Of a stretch of DNA of 64,000 nucleotides, positions 27,601 through 34,903 are shown in pieces. Below the pieces are notes generated by a model. It was not told the origin of the DNA and ran no database searches. It was given only the letters and a program-made list of their open reading frames with translations. This stretch comes from Niabella sp. (GTDB lineage: Bacteria; Bacteroidota; Bacteroidia; Chitinophagales; Chitinophagaceae), in NCBI GenBank assembly GCA_017744715.1, contig JAGIAT010000004.1:372001-436000 (forward strand), given 5' to 3'. The number at the start of each line of letters is the position of its first letter. Within the stretch, counting starts at the first letter, position 1. The position numbers and the translations under genes are program-made.

Positions 27601-28041
27601 AACACCCTGCAAGCCCCTGCCCACGTCTGCAATCGGACGGCTTTTCAGGTTGTCCATATTCACATTGGTTACGGCTCCTGTAATGTTCCCCCGCCGTTGC
27701 TTACCATAGCCCACCACAATAATTTCATCCAGTGAATTGGACCCGGGCTGCAGCGTTGCTGTTACCGGCCCTTCGCCGGAGATCCGTAACTCCAATGGCT
27801 GATAGCCAACATAGCTAAACTGCAATGTCTGGTCCTTTTCCGCCTGGATTGAAAATGCGCCGGCTTCATCTGTAACAGCAACAATGCTTGTTCCCTTTAC
27901 GGTAACCGTTACGCCTGGCATGGGGTTATTGGCCTCCGATACCACCGTTCCGGATACCCGGCCGTTCTGCGCCCATAAGCTACAAGGTGCAGAAAAAGCA
28001 AGCACTGCCATCAGCAGCACATAGATTCGTAATCTTCTCAT
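24625..28041 (-). CDS. SusC/RagA-family TonB-linked outer-membrane protein (locus 1)
   Basis: A 1138-residue TonB-dependent transporter. After the signal peptide (about 1-24) come a CarboxypepD_reg-like domain (GRVSGTVVSEANNPMPGVTV, about 27-110), the TonB-box-like DEIIVVGYGKQRRG, a plug domain (LQGVVPGLSIRI, NDVESVTVLKDAASASIYGA) and a 22-strand barrel ending in aromatic GINVGF. It imports oligosaccharides with its SusD partner downstream. The DeoR-type regulator lies 20 bp upstream. It is similar in architecture to the locus 2 SusC, including the LPIDPEA segment near the C-terminus. Confidence 0.97.
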   Translation of the reverse strand: MRRLRIYVLLMAVLAFSAPCSLWAQNGRVSGTVVSEANNPMPGVTVTVKGTSIVAVTDEAGAFSIQAEKDQTLQFSYVGYQPLELRISGEGPVTATLQPGSNSLDEIIVVGYGKQRRGNITGAVTNVNMDNLKSRPIADVGRGLQGVVPGLSIRIPSGEVGSDPLINIRGFIGSIQGSSQPLILVDNVEVPSIQDLNPNDVESVTVLKDAASASIYGAKAAFGVILITMKKGTKTQGNTLTYSTNLSWQTPFKDLELAGIDGLQYTLDAQKNMKGSGPAGGFWRLDSASLEKAREWQRLYGNTVKSTDPVVYGRDWYFNGTDKYGYRIYDPIDAMIKKYSFTQNHNISLNGRTNNTTYNVGFGYLGQEGMMKPAEHDDFTRYTANLKVSTKVNDYVTVRAGMMYSDRTKRYPNSTNTASGFGADPWLYLYRWSLLFPTGVKELGEEIRDPYWDAKNAPTAYQKNKYLNVNFGTTIDVTKNWQIIADYTYDSRNNRQNSALFATSLREPWYAAVPWLDDDGDRVYVDDAGNVTDSAGIPGYRFPLVNYVTNEQSYVKQITMMAQRHTVNAYSVYNLKLGTLHDFRFTLGTNIVTNKWTTDTVQKMQLIKNDPQFKFAVGNQKGNGDADWDSQLGYFGRINYAFNNRYLIEGNLRYDATSKFPAFMRWKWYPSFSAGWVLSDEAFMKGLKPVLSFAKLRGSWGSIGDQSVDNGLYMSLMDISQNSWLTSVGQQVFQIGTPGPVSAGIGWQDIQTLDFGADLRFFKNKFGIVFDWYSRETKNMIIGGQALPATFGAGAPQGNYGNLRTTGWEIAFDFNHRFQSGLGLNLSANLSDATTVITKAADWNTPWENRSVDNTFVTGKRYGDIYGYVTDRLYQKEDFVYDANGNFVQETIVWQGSAKRTNKLAGDNPVYQTFFEDGNQILLVSPGDVKFVDVNGDGYITPGKSTFGDPGDRVVIGNVLPRYEYGFRIALDYKSFDFSVMGQGVGKRSIWGSGQLAIPGYFAKEGAMPQAIAGNYWRADRTDAFYPRAWDMGGSNSGFVMVPQTRYLLNMAYFRVKNITLGYTVAENILRRVRMKQARLYVSMENFITFDKLRGLPIDPEAISGVSMLRGDGNYNLGRTGTSNPTFKIASVGINVGF

Positions 28042-28061
28042 AACTTTCTATTGTTTATTTT

Positions 28062-28811
28062 CTACAAAACAGTAACACCGGCTGCTGCGTATGGCCGCAG
28101 TATTTCATGATCCGGATCCAATTCTGTTATTAAATAGTCTATTTGTTTTAACGCACATACCTGCAACGCTTCAAAAGAGTTCAGCTTTTCAGAAATTGCG
28201 AGACATACCGTTTTGGCAGAAGCCGCAATCATGGCTTTTTTCAATTCCACCACTTCCCAGTCATTATCGGTAATGCCCCGCTGCAAATCGATGGCATTGG
28301 TTCCAAGAAAGCAGAGGTCCGCATTCACTTCCTGTATCTTCGACAATGCGCTGGCCCCGGTTGTGATCCGCGCCGCCTTGTTTACCTTATCCCCAACCAC
28401 CACCACATTAATATTGGGATGGGAAATGTATATGTTCAATGCAGGAATGCTTCCGGTAATAAACGTAGCCCGGAGCTGGGGCGGCAACTGTTTCGCCATT
28501 TCCAGGATGGTGGTGCCTCCGCTGGTAAGCACATACATATTGTCCTGGATCAACCGGATTGCTTTTTCAGCGATCGTTACTTTCTTCGATTGAGAATAAA
28601 CAACGGTAGGCTCAAACTTCACTTCGTTAAAAGCCAGCGATAATGCCCCGCCATGTACCTTGATCAGTTTTCCCGCCTGCGACAATTCGTACAGGTCTCT
28701 CCGCACCGTATCTTCTGACACTCCCATATCGGTACATAAGCTTGCATTCACCACTTTATTATGCAGGTCCAGTCGATGCAGTATATAAGCTTGTCGTTCT
28801 TTCTTTAGCAA
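28062..28811 (-). CDS. DeoR/GlpR-family transcriptional regulator (locus 1)
   Basis: A 249-residue regulator: N-terminal DeoR helix-turn-helix (MLKKERQAYILHRLDLH, VSEDTVRRDLYELSQAGKLIKVHGGA, about 1-57) and a C-terminal DeoRC sugar-phosphate sensor domain (LTSGGTTILEMAKQLP, GDKVNKAARI, LGTNAIDLQRGIT). The first codon is TTG at 28811; the paralogue at 45407-46156 has GTG at the same place, and both are exactly 249 residues and about four-fifths identical. It is the first gene of the locus 1 operon. DeoR-family proteins usually repress until a phosphorylated sugar binds. A palindromic block lies 53-74 bp upstream. Confidence 0.93.
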   Translation of the reverse strand: MLKKERQAYILHRLDLHNKVVNASLCTDMGVSEDTVRRDLYELSQAGKLIKVHGGALSLAFNEVKFEPTVVYSQSKKVTIAEKAIRLIQDNMYVLTSGGTTILEMAKQLPPQLRATFITGSIPALNIYISHPNINVVVVGDKVNKAARITTGASALSKIQEVNADLCFLGTNAIDLQRGITDNDWEVVELKKAMIAASAKTVCLAISEKLNSFEALQVCALKQIDYLITELDPDHEILRPYAAAGVTVL

Positions 28812-28863
28812 GTCAATCAGTTTTAATATAGAAATGAAGATAGGGAGTTTTTCGCAAAAACCC

Positions 28864-28891
28864 GCAGTTTTTTATAAAAAGCCGCAAATAT
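28864..28891 (-). promoter_or_regulatory. Candidate DeoR operator with -7-like box (locus 1)
   Basis: A 22-bp imperfect palindrome at 28864-28885 (plus strand GCAGTTTTTT... ...AAAAAGCCGC) is followed by AAATAT. The same 28-base block occurs at 40224-40251 with 20-22 matching bases and no gaps. On the minus strand the end reads ATATTTGC, one base short of a -7 box, so binding there would block the promoter. A further AAAAAGTTGCAAA half-site is at 28909-28921, and TTTTTCGCAAAAA occurs just downstream at 28848-28860. Confidence 0.5.
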
Positions 28892-29091
28892 CAATGTTTA
28901 CACAAGCTAAAAAGTTGCAAAAAGATGCATTTTAAGGATAATAACCGGTTGTTAGTTTTAAAAAGGGAACGGTGTTTAAAATTGCATTGGCAAGCTGAAG
29001 TAAATACCTGCCACATACACATTAAAAACAGAAAACAAAAAAATATTCAGCTCCGTTTTTACCTATCTTGCGCGGCCCTATATCAACAACA

Positions 29092-31938
29092 ATGACGGCG
29101 CAACGTACTACGGCAATATTGCTCGCTGCACATAAAGCGGGAGAAAAGCAGGGACTGCTGCAGATCCTTTCAGTAGATAAAAGCAATAAACCGCCCGTTT
29201 ATGAAAAAGCCGCCATCGATTCCCGTTCAGTGGTGGGCCATTTTGGCCGGCTGCCCGATCCGCTCATTAAGGCATTGGCGGCTTTCGGCGAAAGCAATAT
29301 ATCGAAAGCCATTGCAGCCATTAAACAGTACTTTGAGGTGCAGAACAGTTCGCTTGCTTATCGCGATTTCCAGGAGAAGGAACTGGTAAAACATCATTAC
29401 GAGCTTTTCCGCCAGGTAAAACCCTGGTTTGACAAGCTTAAATGGTATCATAGCTATAAAGGCGCCGCAGACCGCTGGATCACCGGTCCCTGCCGTATCA
29501 GCGCCCATCGGCCCTTTTTAAAATTTGAAGTCGCCGAATCCGTAAATGGCTACCAGCTTCAGGCAATTGCTGAAATTGAAGGAACCGATTATCCGGTAAG
29601 CAACCTGGAGCGGCATCATTTCTTTTTGCGTAAGGACGACGTATACTTCCTGATGCCGCTGGCCGATCAGCAAACCCTCGACGGGCTTGAAAAGGAAGCG
29701 GCCTTTCGCCCGGCCGCCGCTGATGACCTGCGGAAAATTCTTTCAGGGCTGGAAGAGCGGTATCCCGTAAAGCCTCATGCGCTCCAGGACAGCCAAACGG
29801 TAGAAACGCCGCCGGTGCCCGGTGTGCTGCTCAGTGAACTAAGCGACACCTTTTTAATGTTAACTCCCCAATGGACCTATGACGGGTATACCGTTGAAAA
29901 TCCCTGGGAAGCTGCAACGGAAATCCGCCAGAACGGAGAACGCGTGGTCATCCGCCGCAACCGGGAGCAGGAGCAGGAACTGAAAACATTGCTGGAATCG
30001 CTGCACCCGCGCTTTCCGGACCAGCACAAGGGCTACTATTACCTGCCGTTTGCTGAAGCTCAAAAACGGCAATGGTTTCCAAAAGTGTATCACCAGTTGT
30101 TATTATCGGGGGTAGACCTGAAGGGCATGGATATGCTGCGGCATTTCCGGTATTCATCGCACCTGCCGGAAACCGAAATAACGTGGCTGCAGGAAAAAGA
30201 CAACCAGCTTACCTGCCGCTTTACGGTACGCTTCGGAAAAGAACAGGTTCCACTGCAGGAATTGCAGAAAATTTTATGGGCCGGCCAAAGTACCGTGCTC
30301 CTGAAAGGGGGTACACTGGGACTACTGAACGAGACATGGATGCAACAATATGCAACCCTGGTGAAGCATGCGAAAATTCATAAACAGGAACTAACCGTTG
30401 CCCGCTGGCTCTCCTTCGCCCTGCAGGAACCCGGCAATGAAAACTCCGTATTTGTGAATAAGCATGCAGGAAACTGGTGGCAACAATGGCAGCAATGGCA
30501 AAGCGATGCCCAGGTATACCCGTTACCAACCTCGCTGCAAGCCACACTCCGGCCTTATCAGCAAAAAGGCTATGAGTGGATGTGCCTGATGGCGGATGCA
30601 GGCGCCGGCGGTTGCCTGGCAGACGATATGGGATTGGGCAAAACATTACAGGCCATCTCGTTTTTAGCCCGTGCCATAGAGAACCGGCCCGGCATGCAAA
30701 GCCTGGTCGTATGTCCCGCATCCCTGATCTACAACTGGGAACAGGAATTAAAAAAGTTTGCGCCAGGCCTGTCGGTTACGGTTTTCCATGGCCCGCAGCG
30801 CGACGCCTCGGTTATTGGCAACCCCGCTCAGCAGGTACTGATCACCAGCTATGGTACCTTCCGCACGGAAGCAGCACAACTTTGTGCCCAATCTTACCTG
30901 TCTGTTTTCATTGATGAAAGTCAGAATATAAAAAATCCCGTTGCTAAAATCACCCGGGCAGTCGGAGAGATCCGCTCTGTTTATTGTTTTACCCTCAGCG
31001 GTACTCCTGTTGTAAACAATACCTTTGATCTGTATGCACAGCTGCATACGGCATTGCCGGGATTACTGGGCTCCCGGGAATTCTTCAAACGGGAATATGC
31101 AGATCCGATCGACCGCAACGGGGACGATGTTAAAAAACAACTGCTGCAGAAACTTATTGCCCCCTTTGTACTGCGGCGTACCAAGGAACAGGTAGCACCT
31201 GACCTGCCGGAAAAAACAGAGATCACGTTGTGGTGCGAAATGGATGATAAACAACGGGCCCTGTATGATGAGGTGAAAGAGCAGATCCGCAGCAGCCTCT
31301 TTCTTGACATAGAGAAAAAAGGAATGGCCAAGGCCAAGCTGGATGTACTGCAGGGCATTTTAAAACTGCGCCAGGTTTGCAACGCACCGCAACTCCTGCC
31401 GGAGGCCGGTGGTCAGGAGGATGCTTCTGTAAAAATGGAGCGGCTTTTTGAAGAACTGGAACTGGTACTTCCCCGGCATAAGGTGCTGGTCTTTTCACAA
31501 TTTACCGGGGTGCTGGATCTGATCGCCGGCATCTGCAGGCAGAAGCAGATCGGCTATTATCATTTTGATGGCCAAACACCGGCGGCGCAACGTATGGAAA
31601 TGGTGCGGGCCTTCCAGGAACCAGGCAATACAACCGGGTTATTCCTGATCAGTCTGAAAGCGGGTAATGCCGGTATTACCTTAACCGCTGCCGACTATGT
31701 TTTCCTATTCGATCCCTGGTGGAACGAAGCCGTACAACAACAGGCCATCGACCGTACCCACCGGATCGGGCAAACCAAGAATGTATTTGCTTACAAACTC
31801 ATCTGCAAGGATACCATTGAAGAGAAGATCCTGCAGCTGCAGCAGCGCAAAAAACAACTTTCCGCCGACCTCATTTCCACAGATGAAGGCTTTATCAAAA
31901 ACCTGGCGCAGGAAGATGTGGAGTGGCTGTTTGGATAG
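29092..31938 (+). CDS. SNF2-family DEAD/DEAH-box helicase
   Basis: A 948-residue SNF2-type ATPase. The first ~480 residues are an uncharacterised N-terminal region seen in bacterial SNF2 proteins. The helicase core has motif I DDMGLGKT (Lys517), Ia VVCPASLIYNWEQEL, motif II IDESQ (608-611, DESQ instead of DEAH/DEAQ), motif III TLSGTPVVNN, and the C-terminal lobe motifs VLVFSQFTGVLD, SLKAGNAGITLTAADYVFLFDPWWN and QAIDRTHRIGQ. These enzymes translocate on double-stranded DNA or remodel nucleoprotein; the target is unknown. The ATG at 29092 (MTAQRTT) is preferred to an upstream TTG at 29068. It diverges from the DeoR operon and stands alone. Confidence 0.93.
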   Translation: MTAQRTTAILLAAHKAGEKQGLLQILSVDKSNKPPVYEKAAIDSRSVVGHFGRLPDPLIKALAAFGESNISKAIAAIKQYFEVQNSSLAYRDFQEKELVKHHYELFRQVKPWFDKLKWYHSYKGAADRWITGPCRISAHRPFLKFEVAESVNGYQLQAIAEIEGTDYPVSNLERHHFFLRKDDVYFLMPLADQQTLDGLEKEAAFRPAAADDLRKILSGLEERYPVKPHALQDSQTVETPPVPGVLLSELSDTFLMLTPQWTYDGYTVENPWEAATEIRQNGERVVIRRNREQEQELKTLLESLHPRFPDQHKGYYYLPFAEAQKRQWFPKVYHQLLLSGVDLKGMDMLRHFRYSSHLPETEITWLQEKDNQLTCRFTVRFGKEQVPLQELQKILWAGQSTVLLKGGTLGLLNETWMQQYATLVKHAKIHKQELTVARWLSFALQEPGNENSVFVNKHAGNWWQQWQQWQSDAQVYPLPTSLQATLRPYQQKGYEWMCLMADAGAGGCLADDMGLGKTLQAISFLARAIENRPGMQSLVVCPASLIYNWEQELKKFAPGLSVTVFHGPQRDASVIGNPAQQVLITSYGTFRTEAAQLCAQSYLSVFIDESQNIKNPVAKITRAVGEIRSVYCFTLSGTPVVNNTFDLYAQLHTALPGLLGSREFFKREYADPIDRNGDDVKKQLLQKLIAPFVLRRTKEQVAPDLPEKTEITLWCEMDDKQRALYDEVKEQIRSSLFLDIEKKGMAKAKLDVLQGILKLRQVCNAPQLLPEAGGQEDASVKMERLFEELELVLPRHKVLVFSQFTGVLDLIAGICRQKQIGYYHFDGQTPAAQRMEMVRAFQEPGNTTGLFLISLKAGNAGITLTAADYVFLFDPWWNEAVQQQAIDRTHRIGQTKNVFAYKLICKDTIEEKILQLQQRKKQLSADLISTDEGFIKNLAQEDVEWLFG

Positions 31939-32828
31939 ATTTAAACAGCTGCTATATACCTTTTAAAGTGAAGGAAGTTTTCATCCCCCATGGCGTATCC
32001 TGAAATGCCGGAGCGATTCATTCCTGATTTCATTTTATGCTGTTACTTTAGAAGCGCATAATTAACCCGCACTCATTTTAAATGTAACCCCTGCATCCCA
32101 AACTGATCCTGTTCCCGTATCAGCAATGCGCTGTTTATGCTCGATTGTTGAAGGGTTCGCATTTGGCTGCCGATCAGCATCAGAAGCCGGATTTTTGTCA
32201 ACTACCTGAAAGCGTGGGTTCAAAAGCAATAAGCAACACCATTCAGGAAGACCCGGGGTAATGCTTGCCAGATCATACCGCCAGACAGGAAGCTGTTTTA
32301 AATACCCTCCGGTTTGGGATTTCCGCTGTAAGGCGACACTGCGTATCCGGCGGCTTTCCTTTTTGGTATTCCCTGGCCGGCCGTGCTGTTGCAGGCAATG
32401 CTTCCACAATTGATTAGCTTTTGAACGGAACATCCCGGCAGATCGAATGATTATGTCACCGGCAACGGGTCTCGTACATTCCGGCAGGTGGGCGCCTGTC
32501 TGGTTACAGGATGGCACCAGCCTCACGCGCCTGCCAAAGCACAGACTTGCGAAAGGCTTATACAATGCTAAAAAGAGTACCCTAAAGCCAAACCGGTCCC
32601 GGGGAGGCCATTGCGATTCAATTGTTGTGCTGCTCTTTACAGAAGGCGAACGGCTTACGGTTACACCATGAATGCCGGCTGTAATAACGCGCCCCGGGCG
32701 ACCGCAGGTATCGTTTAAAATGGTAGTAGCGACGCTGCCCATAATTTTAATTTTTAAGAATGAATCAATGAATGTTGCCTGTACAAAGTTGGGGTTTTAA
32801 AGTGCCGGTTCATTTTTTTTATCCTTAA
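31939..32828. other. Gene-poor region after the helicase, with one doubtful minus-strand ORF
   Basis: About 0.9 kb without a recognised gene. The only long frame is at 32062-32742 on the minus strand, 226 residues starting MGSVATTILNDTCGRPGR and rich in Arg, Ser, Pro and Cys; it matches no family I know. A second minus-strand frame over its first 120 bases is open too (containing CNRKPFAFCKEQ), so frame choice is unclear. Its N-terminus is faintly like the start of Bacteroidota tyrosine recombinases, but no catalytic residues are present. It may be a decayed gene or chance. Confidence 0.35.
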
Positions 32829-32898
32829 TGATCCCTTCTGACCTCTTCTGACCCCTTCTGATCCTTCCTGATCCCTATTGATCCCTTCTGACCTCGAA
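32829..32898. repeat. 10-bp tandem repeat array (TGATCCCTTC, seven units)
   Basis: Seven consecutive 10-base units at 32829, 32839, 32849, 32859, 32869, 32879 and 32889 with consensus TGATCCCTTC; the last unit is degenerate. On the other strand the unit reads GGATCAGAAG when rephased. It lies 8 bases from the 11-bp array. Confidence 0.85.
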
Positions 32899-32906
32899 AC
32901 GCATGT

Positions 32907-33016
32907 TTTCTGTATCCTTTCTGTATCCTTTGTATATCCATTCTATATCCTTTGTATATCGTTTCTGTATCCTGGCTGTATCCTGGCTGTATCGTTCGTA
33001 TATCGTTTCTGTGCCG
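32907..33016. repeat. 11-bp tandem repeat array (TTTCTGTATCC, ten units)
   Basis: Ten consecutive 11-base units from 32907 to 33016. Units 1, 2 and 6 are TTTCTGTATCC; others vary (TTTGTATATCC, TGGCTGTATCC, TTCGTATATCG) and the tenth is degenerate. On the minus strand the unit is GGATACAGAAA, which equals the neighbouring 10-bp unit GGATCAGAAG with one inserted A and a last-base change. The unit is not a multiple of three, so the array cannot be a repeated peptide in one frame. Confidence 0.9.
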
Positions 33017-33362
33017 GCAAGCGGTGCGTATGCGGGAATTTGCGGCTATTTCTTCGCCGGGCTCCACGGTCCGGTTTACGTTGCAAAATCAATGAAGCAA
33101 TGGCAGGCTTTTTGAGGAAGCCATCCTCAACCGGTTTCAGGATCGATTGCACGCCCCTCACAAATGCCGGATTGAAGCGGAAACAAGCGCTACAAATAAA
33201 ATTTGCCATACCTGGTATTTTGCTTATTTTTAGATGGAATGCAATGCGTGTAGCAGCCAATAGAGCAGGATGCCATTGCCCGTCATACCTCTTGGATACC
33301 GACCAATAAATCAAACCAAGCTTCAACCACCTGTTTATTTAACCTTCTAAAATAACAAAGCC
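33017..33362. other. Non-coding stretch before the small secreted protein
   Basis: Frames on both strands run through this segment and into the 11-bp array (plus 32878-33309, minus 32943-33326), but neither looks like a known protein and both depend on repeat DNA. The last 60 bases are AT-rich and should hold the promoter of the gene at 33363; no exact -7 box is visible. Confidence 0.35.
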
Positions 33363-33794
33363 ATGAAAAGAAAACTGCTCAGTTTATCATTTGCCCTTTT
33401 TGCATTACAACTGTGTTCCCATGCCCAAACCGAGTATTGCGAGGGTGTATCTGTAGATGTTTACGCACCCAACCCGCAACTGGGAATGTATAACTACTTT
33501 GGCGCAAAAGCTACCCTTGCCGCTCCCTCCTGCGACGGAGACGTTACCATAACCGGTTATATCCGCGAAGAAGGCGGAGGCAGCACGCCCAATGCGCCGT
33601 TTACACTTGTTGTTCCCAAAGGCGAAACGGAGGCCTATACCGGGTTTATTTTTCAAACAGGGCCGGCATCTTCCGGTGAAGTAAGAGTGACCGATATCAG
33701 TCCCTGCCCTTATTCCTCCTGCTTCGCAAGTCTTATCAACACCCGCGACTACTATTGGTCTTACGAAAAAGCAATGCGCCTTTTTTGGGCCTAA
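33363..33794 (+). CDS. Small secreted hypothetical protein
   Basis: A 143-residue protein with a clear signal peptide (MKRKLLSLSFALFALQLCSHAQ, cleaved near residue 22). The mature part begins TEYCEGVSVDVYAPNP and has four or more cysteines (SCDGDVTI, SPCPYSSCFAS), which suggests disulphides and a small beta-rich periplasmic or secreted fold. It ends abruptly in MRLFWA. It stands alone between the repeat region and the convergent locus 3 lipoprotein gene, with a perfect hairpin downstream. I recognise no family. Confidence 0.6.
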   Translation: MKRKLLSLSFALFALQLCSHAQTEYCEGVSVDVYAPNPQLGMYNYFGAKATLAAPSCDGDVTITGYIREEGGGSTPNAPFTLVVPKGETEAYTGFIFQTGPASSGEVRVTDISPCPYSSCFASLINTRDYYWSYEKAMRLFWA

Positions 33795-33907
33795 CCCGTC
33801 GGCACGATTGATTGCAGAAGCCGGTTTGATCAACATGATTCTAAAGACCGGTTCCGGAAAAAACCACCATCCTGGTTATACCGGTTTTCAATCATCTGCG
33901 TCTATTA

Positions 33908-33946
33908 CAGCAAAATGGTTCACCTCATCAGTGAACCATTTTGCTG
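33908..33946. terminator. Perfect 16-bp hairpin between convergent genes
   Basis: CAGCAAAATGGTTCAC pairs completely with the copy at 33931-33946 around a 7-base loop (CTCATCA). The stem ends in T-rich and A-rich sides but has no long T run. It lies between the small secreted protein (plus) and locus 3 (minus) and probably terminates both. Confidence 0.7.
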
Positions 33947-34024
33947 TTGGTATACCGGGATCCGGCCGTTTCAGGTGGCGCATGCTTTTAATGGCGAATG
34001 CCCGGCCGGACGTTCAATCCTGTA

Positions 34025-34873
34025 TTACAAAGCTGTAAATACCCGCACTGCGGATACCGGCGTGGTGGCACGCATGCCTGCAAACACATGATGATATGCC
34101 CGTCCTACGGATGCATTCCACCAGTCGGCATAATCCACAAAATTTCCTGCCGAATTACGCACCTGCAGCGCTCCCACATCCGCTCCGCTTCCATTGATCA
34201 GCCGGATCCGGTAATCAATACGTGCAGACGATGATGAGATCTGTACTTCTTTTATGACCGTAACGGGCTCCCAGCCGGTGGCCTCACCAAAAGCAACCGG
34301 CTTGCCTACGTTAATCCAATCACTTTTTTCCTTTGTTACAATATTCTTGGTATACTGGTACTGGTATTGCAGCTTCAGGTCTGTTGGCACCCCGCTGGTC
34401 TCAAAAAGGAAATTATAAAACTTGATCCATGCCGTTGACCCGGTAGTATCGGTTACAATCTTGGGATAAGGAAATCCATTGTTGAAAACAATCGGCGGCT
34501 TGCTAAAATCATAAACAAATATATTCTGTTTCCCTGCCTGCAGGTTGCAATTCTGATCATAGACCAGCTGTGTACCGCCTTTATAAAGTTTTATATTGGT
34601 GGTACCAACGGCCGTAGTATAAAACCGGCCTACGGCACCGCTGGGGATGGCATTATAGGTAGTCAACGGCGACTTATCGTTTGCAAGCAGTTTGCTGTTT
34701 ATTTCAACCCTGTTTATATCATTTGCAGCTCCGCTTGTTACAGGAACAAAATAATGCAACTGGAACTCGGCGGTATTTTCCGGCACCGGAACGGCATCAT
34801 ACTCTACCACATGCTTTGTACAGGAAGCAGCAAGCAGCGCCATTAAAAAATATATCAACGTATTCTTTTTCAT
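34025..34873 (-). CDS. Locus 3 accessory lipoprotein, beta-sandwich type
   Basis: A 282-residue lipoprotein with lipobox AASC (Cys18, then TKHVVEYDAVP). The mature protein is beta-rich, with FQLHYFVPVTSG and VEINSKLLANDKSPLTTYNAIPSG near the front, a pattern like DUF4397-type immunoglobulin-like proteins, and KLYKGGTQLVYDQNCNLQAGKQ further on. It is the third gene of the SusC-SusD operon of locus 3, 30 bp after SusD, so it is probably a surface accessory that binds the same substrate. The family assignment is tentative. Confidence 0.6.
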   Translation of the reverse strand: MKKNTLIYFLMALLAASCTKHVVEYDAVPVPENTAEFQLHYFVPVTSGAANDINRVEINSKLLANDKSPLTTYNAIPSGAVGRFYTTAVGTTNIKLYKGGTQLVYDQNCNLQAGKQNIFVYDFSKPPIVFNNGFPYPKIVTDTTGSTAWIKFYNFLFETSGVPTDLKLQYQYQYTKNIVTKEKSDWINVGKPVAFGEATGWEPVTVIKEVQISSSSARIDYRIRLINGSGADVGALQVRNSAGNFVDYADWWNASVGRAYHHVFAGMRATTPVSAVRVFTAL

Positions 34874-34903
34874 ATCCGTATATTTTACAGTTTATGCATT
34901 TGA

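Noticed and set aside
32062..32742. Calling this a tyrosine recombinase pseudogene
   Set aside because: Only the first dozen residues are faintly similar and no catalytic R-H-R-Y residues can be found; left as an unassigned region.
32829..33016. CRISPR array
   Set aside because: Units are 10-11 bases with no spacers and there are no cas genes.
32878..33326. Frames on both strands running through the 11-bp array (143 and 127 residues)
   Set aside because: They depend on repeat DNA whose period is not a multiple of three, look unlike known proteins, and overlap one another on opposite strands.
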